64,000 nucleotides of DNA, from contig JAQGEQ010000263.1 of NCBI GenBank assembly GCA_034620365.1, forward strand, positions 1 through 64,000. The letters run 5' to 3'. Each line of letters starts with the position of its first letter. The first letter of the stretch is position 1. The position numbers were made by a program, and so were the translations under genes. Below, piece by piece: positions 37,001-47,888 of this stretch. Below the pieces are notes generated by a model, which saw nothing but the letters and a program-made list of their open reading frames with translations, was not told the origin of the DNA and did no database searches. This stretch comes from Pegea sp. RAD2-039. Lineage: Eukaryota; Chordata; Thaliacea; Salpida; Salpidae.

Positions 37001-38191
37001 TATCAATGTTGCAGACAAGATTTGGAATTCTCCTTATATGACTTGCGTACAATGGATCCATGCATTGATACAAATTCAAAACTAGATGACCTATTCGTGG
37101 CAGCATTTCTATCTTTGTGTGACTACTACCGTCCTCGCTTCATAATTCTCCAAAGTTCTCGTCGGCTGTTGGACTGTGAAGACACATCTAATCTAGAAAT
37201 CATAATGGCTGTTCTGCTGCGTTTTGGTTATCAGTGTTCCTACGGAACACTGGAAAGTGGACACTATGGTGTAGCTGAATCACTTTACAGCCTGGTCATT
37301 CTTGCTGCTGCTCCAGGAGAGAAGCTTCCTTCTTATCCCGAACCTTTATATACTTTTTCGAGCAACAACCTCGATGTGGATATTGACGAAGGCATTTTTT
37401 ATAGTATTTTTAAAAATCTGGAAAATGCGAATGAAAATGAAAGAGATCATCGAAGTAGTTGTAACAAGTTGGAAAACGCGCCATTTAGACAGATAACAGT
37501 GAGAGACACGATTAGTGATCTTCCTAAGATTACTACTGACTTAATTTTGACTAGCAACGAAAGTAATCAAGCGATGGATTATTCGATGAAACCACAGACA
37601 TCGTTTCAGCAAAATATTAGAAGTCATTCTGATGTCTTAACTGATCACTACAGTCAAAATATTTCATGTTTCTATCAAATAGGTTTTGATAATATTCCTT
37701 GGAATCCTGACAGCGAAACTACAGATTTTTTATATAAAGAAATAGTGTTAAAGAATGCATGCTTTTTCTTTGGACTTCAGCGCGAATTTAAATTGGTTTT
37801 CGAAACAATAAACGGAGAAAGAGTTATTAAACGTGCTCTACGTAAAGATCGTAGTAAAGATGATAAAGACCTTGAGTTTCTTCGAGCTGACACCTTGGCA
37901 GATTATGCTTTTGAACATATAGAGAGTGTTTTTTTTCGGCCAGGCGATTTTGTACGAATACCTTGGGATGGCCTCGCTGACACAACATTACTTCCTCCTA
38001 TAGAAGGAAGACTTTTACATCCTGATCAACTTCGTGTAGTGTCTATAAGAGAGTGTGCGCGTTTCCGAGGATTCCCTGATCATTATAGATTTTGTGGAAC
38101 TGTCGTTGAGAAGTATTCTCAAATTGAAAGATCATTTCCACCTCCAATGGCAAAAGCAATCGGTTTAGAATTACTTCGTTGTATTGAGTAA
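34059..38191 (+). CDS. DNMT1-like pseudoenzyme, copy 3 (six exons)
   Basis: Exons: 34,050-34,212 (ATG 34,059), 34,267-34,434, 34,603-34,889, 35,105-35,236, 35,327-35,418, 35,599-38,191. GT-AG junctions and phases are consistent, giving 1,141 aa. The long open frame extends 14 bases upstream of 35,599 only because intron sequence happens to stay open; the acceptor is ACGAGCAG. Domains as in copy 1: RFTS, BAH1, a Cys/His-bearing loop in BAH2 (KCPHNQPNWFKARK), BAH2, methyltransferase fold. Motif I is EVFDGCGG, with an extra G-to-D change in the SAM loop. Motif IV is LFYQCC, VI QSS, VIII ESLYS, X ERSF. Dead as an enzyme, open as a gene. Framework sequence is almost identical to copy 1, but the segments at 37,007-37,075, 37,391-37,432 and ~37,684-37,975 differ heavily and almost only at amino-acid-changing positions. 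Confidence 0.9.
37684..37975 (+). other. Hypervariable segment 4 (target-recognition region), copy 3
   Basis: Lies between motifs VIII and IX, where C5-methyltransferases carry the DNA target-recognition domain. Compared with copy 1 (about 10,340-10,640) it has in-frame length changes (PWNPDSETTDFLY against PWKHLVTFVSLDLLY) among conserved blocks (YKEIVLK, GERVIK, FVRIPWDG). In the sub-stretch 37,832-37,870, 5 of 13 codons differ through 6 substitutions, all non-synonymous. Confidence 0.8.
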
Positions 38192-38740
38192 CAACTTATT
38201 TTTCAATAATTTTTGAAGTTGTTTATATGATATTAAGCACAAAAGTAATTATTAGAAAATATTCCTTTCGAAAATATCTTCTAACTGTCTTATGTATTAA
38301 ATTAAAAAAAAAACATTCTGTAATCAAATAGTATTTTCAAAGTTAGCAATTGTTTACATCTAATCTTTCATATCATGTTTTTTCTTGAGTTTAAAATGAG
38401 AAGATTGAAAAGTTTGTTTATTCTGTCTTCTAAATTCAAACGAGTTTTCATCACTAAAGATTTGAGTATCTTTTACAATTACTGCTTTCAACATTTATCA
38501 TTTCTTAATCAAGAAGTTTGCTCATATCAAGATGCTTATAAATTAACTTTCTATTAACGTGTTCTCATGATAATTACTTCAAGATTTGATTTATTGTGTT
38601 ATAAAGAAGATATCAATTTTTATTTTTTCGAATATAACTAAGTTTTTGTAAATTTAAGATAATAAACTGAACGGTTCTATATTTCGTATAATTTTTGAAA
38701 GCAACTAGTAGTTACATTTAACTTAGTTTTTCTGAGTTGG
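38192..38740. other. 3' flank of copy 3
   Basis: Matches 9,590-10,127 in reverse complement. Holds the 3' UTR. No further gene; the short open stretch at 38,375-38,557 is chance. Confidence 0.5.
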
Positions 38741-38744
38741 AGTT

Positions 38745-39565
38745 ATTGAAATAGGAAGATATGGTAATGTAAAATAGATTTAAAATCAGGGAGATATTTT
38801 ACGGAAGTGTATTCCTGGAATAAAATTCTAAATTCTAGAAACAATAAGCTCAACTGGTGTGAATATCATCTCAGTCTGTATCAACATCTAAAGAACAGTT
38901 GAACTTGCAATGATTTATTTTGTTTCAATTTTTTGAAATCACAATTTGATAAATTTTGTATCTCTAAAAAGTTATCAATAAAGTTTTCTTGCTGCAAAAT
39001 GAGACATTAAAAATATAAAAATTATTTTTGCAAAAATTCTTAATTTCTAAAGTTCTTGATTGGAGGTATATTTGAATTGTATAACAGAAAATTATTTTAC
39101 CGCATGCGTAAAGATATTTGCGCGCTTACTAGTCTTTCTCCGTATTATAGCGGTTATCGCACTCAACTAGCACGAGGAAGTTCCCGGTTTGAGCTCCTTC
39201 AAACACATTCTTGCAACAATAAAAAGTTTATAAAAAATCCGGGTAGAAGGGTTTTATTGAGTCTCTTTTGAGACAACATTTCTAGGAGATACAAAATTCC
39301 AAGTTTAAAGCCGGAGTTGGAACTTTGTAGGCAGTTTGTCGCTGTACTCAGTTTCGTTCTGACAGTTCCCGTGATGCCAGGTGGTTGATCTGCATCAGTC
39401 CTTCTGTTGCATACTTTGATGGCGTGGAGAGTGGAATCGGACTTCATGGAAAACAACTGGATCTCCATAACTTCTGCCCTGACTTACAACACGGCCTTTC
39501 CCGGCTGAAGCAGGCTGCATACCAATCAAGATCAAAGTTTCATCAAATGCAATTTTATTCAATTC
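38745..39565 (+). mobile_element. Insertion carrying a tRNA-headed SINE (inverted unit only)
   Basis: About 820 bases absent from the matching place in units 1 and 2 (near 9,540-9,590). The part 39,145-39,535 is a SINE: a tRNA-like head with A-box-like TAGCGGTTATCGCACTCAAC and B-box-like CGGTTTGAGCTCC, then a body shared with other copies (GTCGCTGTACTC, CTGCATCAGTCC, GGCGTGGAGAGTGGAATC, AACAACTGGATCTCCATAA, GAAGCAGGC). The rest is AT-rich and unrecognised. Confidence 0.7.
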
Positions 39566-39740
39566 ATAAAAGTACTTTTGTTGAAAAAGATTTAAATATT
39601 TTTTTATTCTCAACTATTTTTACTAAAAAGGAATAGCTAGATAAAAATTCATACAGCTCTTATAACGAACTCTCAACAAGAAGAGCAAAACTGAACAGTA
39701 AAAGTCTTAATTACCGAATTTCAACATAAGCAAAAGATAA

Positions 39741-40158
39741 AAATCAAAATACAGCCAAGATAAAACACAGACGGAAAAACAAACTATAGCTGAACACTGT
39801 TAGCTTGGTACCACTTGATATAGTGCTGCTAATAACAACACAGATGACATAGCTTTGAATTACAATGAGATATTAACAAAAAATATGTAAGCGCAATAAA
39901 ATTTGATTTTAGATTTCAAGTTAAACTTAATCTAGAAGATAGTGTTTAAACTGATCAATCTATCAGATTATTTGAAGAGAAATAGAATATTACCAATATT
40001 ACAATCTGAATAATTTAGAAACAATCAAATATATTGAAAGTATTTAAATATAGTATCTGACTGATTCATAATCAACTTAAATCTAATAATAATTTCTAAT
40101 TAAATTTCCAATCAACTTAATGATATTAATTCTCTACAGATGCTATGATTTATCATAA
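39741..40158. mobile_element. ~410-bp inserted repeat, copy A
   Basis: Starts AAAATCAAAATACAGCC and ends near TTTATCATA. It interrupts sequence that is continuous in units 1 and 2 (GCAAAAGATAATTCTATTTG near 9,390), with AGATA on both sides as a possible 5-bp target-site duplication. A near-identical copy lies at 44,577-44,995. No terminal inverted repeats or coding capacity seen. It could be a short non-autonomous element, or 3' flank moved together with a CR1 transcript. Confidence 0.5.
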
Positions 40159-40475
40159 GATATTCTATTTGAATAAGTTTCAGGTTATAGGTTTCTATTT
40201 GAATAAGTGCTTATAAGTTCTGATAAAGTTATTTCTAAGAAGTGAATTGTTTATTATATATATATTATATTTTGTGGTTGGTGACAGTAAAAATCTTTTA
40301 TAAAATTTTGGTGGATACACACATTTTGGAATAACTGCTAATAAGCTGTGATTAACTTTTGTGGTGTATTCATTTATATTTTTCTTATTATTACTTATTA
40401 TATATTATTAACTTGGTATATTTGGTATACTTTATTAACTTGGTATACTTTGGTGGGAGTTACTAAAAATCTATC

Positions 40476-41459
40476 ATGGAAACTATGGTAGATACAATTG
40501 ACAGGACCTTGCGGTCAAAAGCTCCAAAAAACCCGAGCAAACTAAGTTCTTCAAAACAAGCTTGCAATGGCAATTGCCAAGCTTGTAACAAAACTTGCTC
40601 TGGTAAAGATCTGGCAATAGATTGCATCAAATGCCTCTCTAGGTTTCACCTCACTTGTAGTGATGTGAGTAAAAAATATTATGATATATTTGAAAATATT
40701 AAAATGCAGCAAGTGGGATTTTGTTGGTCCTGCATTAAATGTAGATCTATGAACAAAACAACTACCTCGTCCAACACTAATACAAGCCTATTGTCCGACA
40801 TCAGCAACACCATATCCACTGAATTGGCCAAATTAAAATCCGAAATTGGCAACGATGTTGCCAAAATCAATGAAAAGATTTCTATCTTATCCAAATCTAT
40901 GGATGAACTGGATGCCTCCACAAAGAAGCCTCTCACATGGGCCTCAGTTGTTGGTAATTCTGGATCCGAAAAAAATACTAGCGTGGTGCAACTTCTTGCC
41001 AAGAAGGTTACTGACACGCACAAAAAACTTACTCTGGACCGGGAGGATAGAGAAAACAATGTCATCATCTTTGGTGTCTCTGAGACTGATAAAGACGATG
41101 ACATCAAGACTTTTAATCAAATGTGCACTCAAAGCCTTGGTGCTGTGGACGCTCCAAAAGTTTCAATGACCAGACTCGGGGCAAAATGATTAAATCATAA
41201 AAGACCGTTAAAAGTGTCCTTTCAGGAAAGATGGGAGAAACGTAAGTTTCTTGCTAAGTTGTATAAACTTAAGCAGGACGAAAAATTACAGGGCATCAGA
41301 GTAGCACATGATATGTGTGAAGATGATCGCTTAGAAAATAAGCGTCTTCTAAAAGAGGCGTACAGCCGAAATCAGAAAGAGCAACCAACTGATTTCAAAT
41401 ATAAAGTTCGAGGTCCAACATGGGCTTTAAAGATTGTGAAGGTCTTTTCAAAAAACTGA
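40476..41459 (+). pseudogene. CR1 ORF1 with internal stop (inverted unit)
   Basis: Open to codon 237, then TGA at 41,187 where units 1 and 2 have AGA in GAKRSNHKR. The same frame continues to 41,459. The PHD-like finger (CNGNC, CNKTC, DCIKC, FHLTC, CWSCIKC) is intact. Confidence 0.88.
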
Positions 41460-43120
41460 AGTGCAAAATAACCACTGGACCCACATCATCCTTATTCAAC
41501 CTCTCTTCGCACAAAATTATTAATACTATGCTTCCAGCCCAAGATAACAGTACACAGAAGCCTACCACCAAATCTTACAAGTGTCAAAAAGACAATTTTT
41601 CTTTTATATTAGGTATGTTTTTCAACGCACGGTCAATTATCAACAAAATTTTCGAATTGAAAGCTCTTTTGCTTTCTCAAGATTTTACATTTGTTTTCAT
41701 TACCGAAACTTGGTTGAAACCCTTTTATCCTGACTCCTTTCTGGATGACAGTGATCTTTTTCGTGCTTTGCGCTGTGACAGACTGTTTGATAGAGGCGGC
41801 GGTGTTTGTGTAATCTATAAAACATCACTGGCACCTATGATTTCAAGAATTAAGATAAATACCATTGATTGCCCAGGATTTGAGATTATTGCTTTCAATT
41901 TTCATTACTCAAAGTCTAAGTTTTCCCGCTCTATATGTACCTCCCTACCACCGTCTAAAGTTAACGATGAGGTTACTATTAAGGCCTTATTGAAGGTTCT
42001 GAAAAGCCTTGTTTGTCCTGAGATTTATATTCTCGGGGATTTTAATTTTAGTAGAATTGATTGGAATAACCCAAATTTAGCATTCAATGGAAAATTGTTT
42101 AATTTGAATGGAGACAAAACTAATTTAGCCAATCTGAGTCATGTCCTTGTAAACTTCCTTGATGCCAATAATCGATCTCAGATGGTTACTTTTCCAACCC
42201 AAGTTAGTGGTAATACTTTGGATCTTCTCATCACATCAAAACCTGAGAACTTTATCTACGTTGATCAAAATGAACCTTTTGCTCTGACATGCGATCACAA
42301 CATGATTGAATTCAAGCTCCAACAAACTTTTTCTACGAACAGTGAAACTCCAAGCATACGGAACTTTTATCGTGGAAATTATAACAGTATAAACAAGTTT
42401 TTATCAGGTGTTGACTGAATTTCTGTTTTTAACTCTACCGAAGACATCAATGATATCTACTCGAGGTTTACTAACATTGTTAATGAGTCAATTAAAAAGT
42501 TCATACCTTTATATAGAGTCAACAAAAAACCACACTTGCCAAGATATTTAAGGAATTTACAGCATTTGAAAAACCTCTTATACAAACAAACTAAAGCAGA
42601 TCCTTCCATCAAACCTCTATACAAAGATCTTTGTCTAGTCTACAAGAAATCAGTTTATAGCCTCTATTTAGGAAAAGAAAGTGCAATCTTATCTTCAACT
42701 AGCAAGAAAACGTTTTTTGGCTTCATTAATCACAAGCTTAAGGCGAGATCTCATCTACCTCCCTTGCTCGATAACGCCAATCAGCTGGTGATGAAACCAA
42801 ATAATAAAGCTGAATTGCTAAACAAACAATTTGAAAAGGTTTTTATAACCGATGATGGCAATGCTCCTACTATTTCCTACTCCAATATCCTTTCAAATAT
42901 CTCTGAGATGGTAGATCTAGACATAACAGTTGATATAGTATCTAAGGCTATTTCTTCTCTAAAATCAACAGTTTCCAACACCCCAGATCAAATCCCAGCT
43001 TTGTTTTTAAGAAAAAGTACTTCTTCTTTAGTGCTACCCTTATCGCTACTCTTTAACATGACTCTTAAGCGGGGAAGACTTCCACAAACACTGCACTTAA
43101 CTGCAGACCAGTTTCGCTGA
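41420..43120 (+). pseudogene. CR1 ORF2 5' part with internal stop (inverted unit)
   Basis: Endonuclease motifs ITETWL, LGDFNFSRIDW and TCDHNMIEF are present. A TGA at 42,416 replaces the TGG of GVDWISVF; the frame then runs on to 43,120 and ends at the shared frameshift (...TADQFR). It overlaps ORF1 by 40 bp. Confidence 0.88.
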
Positions 43121-43176
43121 CTTCGGTTATCTGCAGAACTCAAGAACATATCATTCACAACCATATAACTAGCCAT

Positions 43177-44418
43177 TTGACGGAGCATCATCTAATATCT
43201 GATGTCCAGCATGGCTTTGTTAAGCAAAGATCTTCTTTGACTCAACATCTCACTTTTTTCAATGAGCTTACAGCTCATTACGAAAGTAATACTCCATGTG
43301 ACATCATATACCTTGATTTTGCTAAACCTTTTGATTTTGTTCCATACAACAAGCTCATTACAGTATTGAAAAACATAAAAATCAGCAACTCTATCTTAAA
43401 ATGGATTGAAGATTTCTTATCAGGTAGAACCCAACCAACCCGTGTAGAAAGATCTTTATCTACTCCTAGTAAAGTCACCAGCGGCGTTCCTCAGTGTTCC
43501 GTTCTGGGTCCACTTCTCTTTTTGATTTTTATTGAAGACCTCATCAGAAGACTAATAACAGTAGACAATGTCAGTGTGTTTGTGTATGCAAATGACATCA
43601 AGCTATTATCTGGTTCTCACCCAAAACTCCAAACTGCACTAAACATTGTAGAAAACTGGTCTGCGAATTGGCAACTTAAAATCCAGCCAACAAATTCTGA
43701 AGTTATAACATTCTCCCGTAAGCCAGCTGCCAACTTCAGCAACCAATACTACATCAATGAATCTATTCTTGAACGAGTATCCTCAGTCATAGACCTCGGC
43801 ATTACTCTGACATCTGACTTCAAATGGCACAGTTATGTTTCCAGAATCTTTGGAAAATCTATCAAGCTTGTCCACCTCATCATACAGACTTTTAATTCTA
43901 AAGATCCATGGTTTTTCGTCAACATTTTCAAACTGTACATACGCCCTACTCTTGAATACAATGTCAGTGCATGGATGCCATATCAAGTTGGTGATATCAG
44001 AAAAATCGAATCTGTTCAGGCAACATTTACGAGATTGGTTTGCAGGAAACTTAATATCAAATACGAGAGTTATAAGCATCGTCTCAGCTTCTTCAATCTA
44101 GATACTTTGGAAATCCGAAGAATTAAATACGACCTTATTCTGATTTTTAAAATTATTCACAACCTAATTGGTCTTCAATTTGATGACTTTTTCTCCATTA
44201 GTCCCTCCCTCAAGTTATATCAACTTAGAAGATATAAATTACATCTTAATAAGCCCACTCCACCAGCTACGTTAACCAGATTAAGTTTGTTCTCATACCG
44301 CACAATCAGTACATGGAACAATCTGCCATCAGAGATTGTCATGTCAAAATCATTTGTGTTGTTCAAAAAAAGCTGAATTGTTATAATATCGCCAACATTG
44401 CCATTTCTAAACTGTGAA
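43177..44418 (+). pseudogene. CR1 ORF2 3' part, RT with mutated catalytic box (inverted unit)
   Basis: The catalytic YADD reads YAND (VFVYANDIKLL), which removes an aspartate that binds metal in reverse transcriptases, and motif B is GVPQCS instead of GVPQGS. A one-base deletion in the A run near 44,370 ends the frame early at 44,376. Inactive. Confidence 0.9.
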
Positions 44419-44576
44419 TTTTTCTCTTTTACAATACTAAGATTCTGTGCAATTCTTCAATCTCATATGCTTTTTCGTTTACACGTCAAATAGATCAAAT
44501 TTGTGAGATTGTGTGTTAGCGAGAGGTGCTCTCTTTAGGCACCCTCCTTCACATTTATTGTAATAAATAAATAAAA

Positions 44577-44995
44577 ATAAAAATACAGCCAAGATAAACA
44601 CAGACGGAAATACAAACTATAGCTGAACACTGTTAGCTTGGTATCACTTGATATAGTGCTGCTAATAACAACACACATGACATAGCTTTGAATTACAATG
44701 AGATATTAACAAAAAATATGTAAGTGCAATAAAATTTGATTTTAGATTTCAAGTTAAACTTAATCTAGAAGATAGTGTTTAAACTGATCAATCTATCAGA
44801 TTATTTGAAGAGAAATAGAATATTACCAATATTATAATCTGAATAATTTAGAAACAATCAAATATATTGAAAGTATTTAAATATAGTATCTGACTGATTC
44901 ATAATCAACTTAAATCTAATAATAATTTCTAATTAAATTTCCAATCAATTTAATGATATTAATTCTCTACAGATGCTATAATTTATCATAAAACG
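44577..44995. repeat. ~410-bp repeat, copy B, next to CR1 3' tail
   Basis: Near-identical to 39,741-40,158 in the same orientation. It matches 4,550-4,965 and 18,950-19,366 (reverse complement) in the other units, so this is the resident copy. Confidence 0.6.
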
Positions 44996-45239
44996 CGCAC
45001 TACAACAATCGTATTCAAAACAACTATAAAATACACAGAAAAGCTAAAAACAACCATGACAAGCTTTTAAGTGACATTTACGTATGCGTCGAGCCAATCT
45101 TCTGTTATATAGCAAAACTTTACTAAATTTTCCCAACCAAATAATTGGATCGTAAACGGAAAGGTTGCACTTACTTATAATTCCATCAGTAATACAATCC
45201 ACGCCACAAAACCAACAAACCAAACAAGTCCGTAGCTAT

Positions 45240-46215
45240 GAAAGTTGATCTCTTAATAATCTGGTGGACTTCCAGGCCGCAGCTCTTCAGCTCGTCGAAT
45301 TGACATCATAGCTCCTAGTACTCGCACCAATAAAGGTTCAGAGCCTCCTGATTCTTCATCTTCTATCTCCAGATTGTCCTCAAGACCAACATTCACTTCA
45401 CTTGTTGAAACAGGCTGACGACCATTCTGTTTGTAGCTCTACACGGAAATAAGCTCAAAGTCCATTTCATCGGCAGTTAGACATCTGGATAGATCCTTTA
45501 GTAAATACAGATCTCTATATATACGATTAGCTCAGGGACTTTAGGGTTCTCGAGATGTACAAGAAAAATATTAGGGATTTTGGGATACAGTTTGAAAAGT
45601 GAATTTGAAATAAAAGTTTGAAAGAAATAGTAAAGTATAAATGTTGAAGCATTGAAACTTTGAGGATTGAGAGTTTGAAAGATAGAAAGAAACATCAAGC
45701 ATAAAAAATCTTGATTTTAAGTGGCAGTATTCTGATTGTTTTTAGGTTGATCCAGTTGTCGTTGTACTCAGTTGTATCGACGCCACTGCTATGTCGATCT
45801 CATTTTGTATTTTATAGCATCGGATGTGTGTGGTTGTTACAACTGAATTCACATTAGTTACCAGAAAAGCATTTCTATCGCACTGCATCTTCTTTGAAGT
45901 CGGAATCTTCTTAGTTCTTGATTAGAGTCAGTAGAATAAGAATCATCGTTTTTCAGCTTCTGATTAAAACAATCAGAAACTTCTTAGCTTCTTAGCTCAT
46001 GAAGATCTCTCATATCTTTGCCTTCCTGATTGTATCTTAGTAGGACCACTTCTGAAGATGACAGGATCAACTATCGCGTGTCTTCCGCCAACATTTGAAA
46101 CATATGCTTGAAATTAGCTGAAAATATTTGAAACTTACGACGTTTGTTACTTCCCCAATTTGGGGGTTGTCTATTAGAGGTTCGATTTTATCATCTTGTA
46201 AACTGATGTAGCTCA
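45240..46215 (-). pseudogene. Degraded exon-like locus of unknown origin (inverted unit)
   Basis: Counterpart of 3,328-4,286 and 17,730-18,691. It has the TAG of unit 2 and a 6-base deletion in the acidic run (EDEES is shortened). Its middle part reads AYVSNVGGRHAIVDPVIF in one frame, better preserved than in the other units. No family recognised. Confidence 0.35.
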
Positions 46216-46342
46216 TTGGTTCGTTTATGTGGAACGAATTTCTGTTTCAATCTTGATAGAGAACTACAAGCGGCAGAACTTACTGATAGCTACTGATGTA
46301 CAAGTTCCAAGCCTAAGGTGACCTCAGACGAAAACTTCGTTT

Positions 46343-46600
46343 AGACCTCCGGATAGCTCCTTGCAGTTCTCTTATTTCTTCGTCTTCCTGATTGTATCTT
46401 GGTAGGACCTCTTCTTATAATAGTGAGTGATTAATGATGATAAACGAACAGTAGGACCTCAAACTTGTATTTTTTAAATTATCACTCAAAGTACATACCA
46501 CATGGCCGTTGTCAGCCGAAGCAGACACCTTTTATTATTAATGAATTCTTATAACTATTAAGATGAAGACCTAAAGATCAAGTTTTAAAATGTTAGAGCT
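46343..46600. other. Right boundary of the amplified unit
   Basis: Similarity to the units stops at about 46,342 (GACCTCAGACGAAAAC, which matches 3,214). Unique sequence follows, with one echo of unit sequence at 46,375-46,415 (CTTCCTGATTGTATCTTGG). Confidence 0.5.
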
Positions 46601-46765
46601 GATGAAGTCACAAATGATGACACGCGGAACGTCCAGGGTTCAAGCTTATTGTATATTCTGTTGGCGTGGAGAGTGGGCTGCTGAATGGGCAGCAACTGGA
46701 CCTCCATAATTTCTGTCCTGGCTTACAGCATGACCCCTCTTGTCCGAAACAGACCATTTCTTATC
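46600..46765 (+). mobile_element. SINE fragment (tRNA-headed family)
   Basis: B-box-like AGGGTTCAAGCTT followed by the family signature GGCGTGGAGAGTGG, CAGCAACTGGACCTCCATAA and GAAACAGACCATTTC. The middle of the body is missing. Confidence 0.65.
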
Positions 46766-47888
46766 CGATTCAAGATTACTTCTAGCGGTTAGTAGATCAA
46801 ATATAGAAAAATATCTTGAGTTTTCTGAAAAGAACTTTTAGAATTTAAAGAAACAACAAAAATTTGAATAATGAATCCAATAGATAATTTTAGATAATCA
46901 AAAAAGAAACAAACTAAGAACTTTCTAAAGATGAAAAAGAAATTACAAAATAATATCTTCAACAAAGTACTGAGCAAATGTTTAGAGGAAAATAACTTTA
47001 TAACTAAATCGTAAAAAGAACAAAGCAAGTCGGTGTTACGTTTGACCCACACTTATAGACGTCACTGCATTACTCAAGATAGAAAGAGAAAGACCACTTG
47101 CAGCAGCATAAGATCTGTCGTTATCTACAAAAAGCTTCGAATATTAGAAACAACTGAAGAAGACAAATTCAGAATTTGTTAAATAATAATAGCAGAATAC
47201 TTTCAACTTCATAACAAAGTAACCAAACACCTTCATTCGCACCAAAGAATGGAAAATATAAATTACAAATAAGACCTCTGCATCTTTACAAACCTAGAAT
47301 TCAGTTACAACAGATCAGATACTTTACTAAAAGAATACTTCGAAAAAAATGTTACTTCAAGATAGTTTTAATTATAATAAATATTTTATAAATATTTTCA
47401 ACAAACTTGTATAAGCTTTCAAGAAGTAAATAAAGTTACATCAACGTGTTTTGTTTGGAGTAGTCGAGCAAAAATTGATTCAAGCAACTCCCTAGTTGTT
47501 CATCTTTATTTTACATCAAGATCACTCCTGTAGAAGATTACAAAGGAACAGTTAGAAGATTTGTAAGATGCAAACGTAAGATCATCAGAAACGGATCTAT
47601 TGTCTCCCTTCACTACTTCAGCTTGTCTCGTTTGCAAAGTCAAAATTCCTTAGAACATTTCCTTGTAGCAGAATATCTTTCTATCTTCATTCAAATTACA
47701 CAAAGTTGTTGGGATTGGTTTTTGTTGTTCATTTACATTTGTATTTCGAAGTGAAAATAAAAAACTAAAACATGTAAACTGCAAATAAACACCCCATGCA
47801 CATTCCGTAGAAAACTGAAGAAGTTTCATCTTCAATTAATTAGTTAACCTCATCAAAGACCACTACTGGATCTTTGACTTGATCTAAA
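46766..47888. other. No gene recognised
   Basis: AT-rich unique sequence. The open stretches at 46,789-47,052 and 47,650-47,835 have biased, low-complexity translations and no support. Confidence 0.5.

Larger units (their letters stand above)
40430..44580 (+). mobile_element. CR1-type non-LTR retrotransposon, near full length (inverted unit)
   Basis: Plus-strand counterpart of the elements at 4,966 and 19,367, with the same shared ORF2 frameshift, hairpin and tail. It has collected more damage than the other two: a TGA in ORF1, a TGA in the endonuclease part, a substituted catalytic box and an early RT end. Confidence 0.9.

Noticed and set aside
39056-39636. Open frames of 71-89 codons on both strands
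   Set aside because: They lie within the SINE insertion and have no coding signal.
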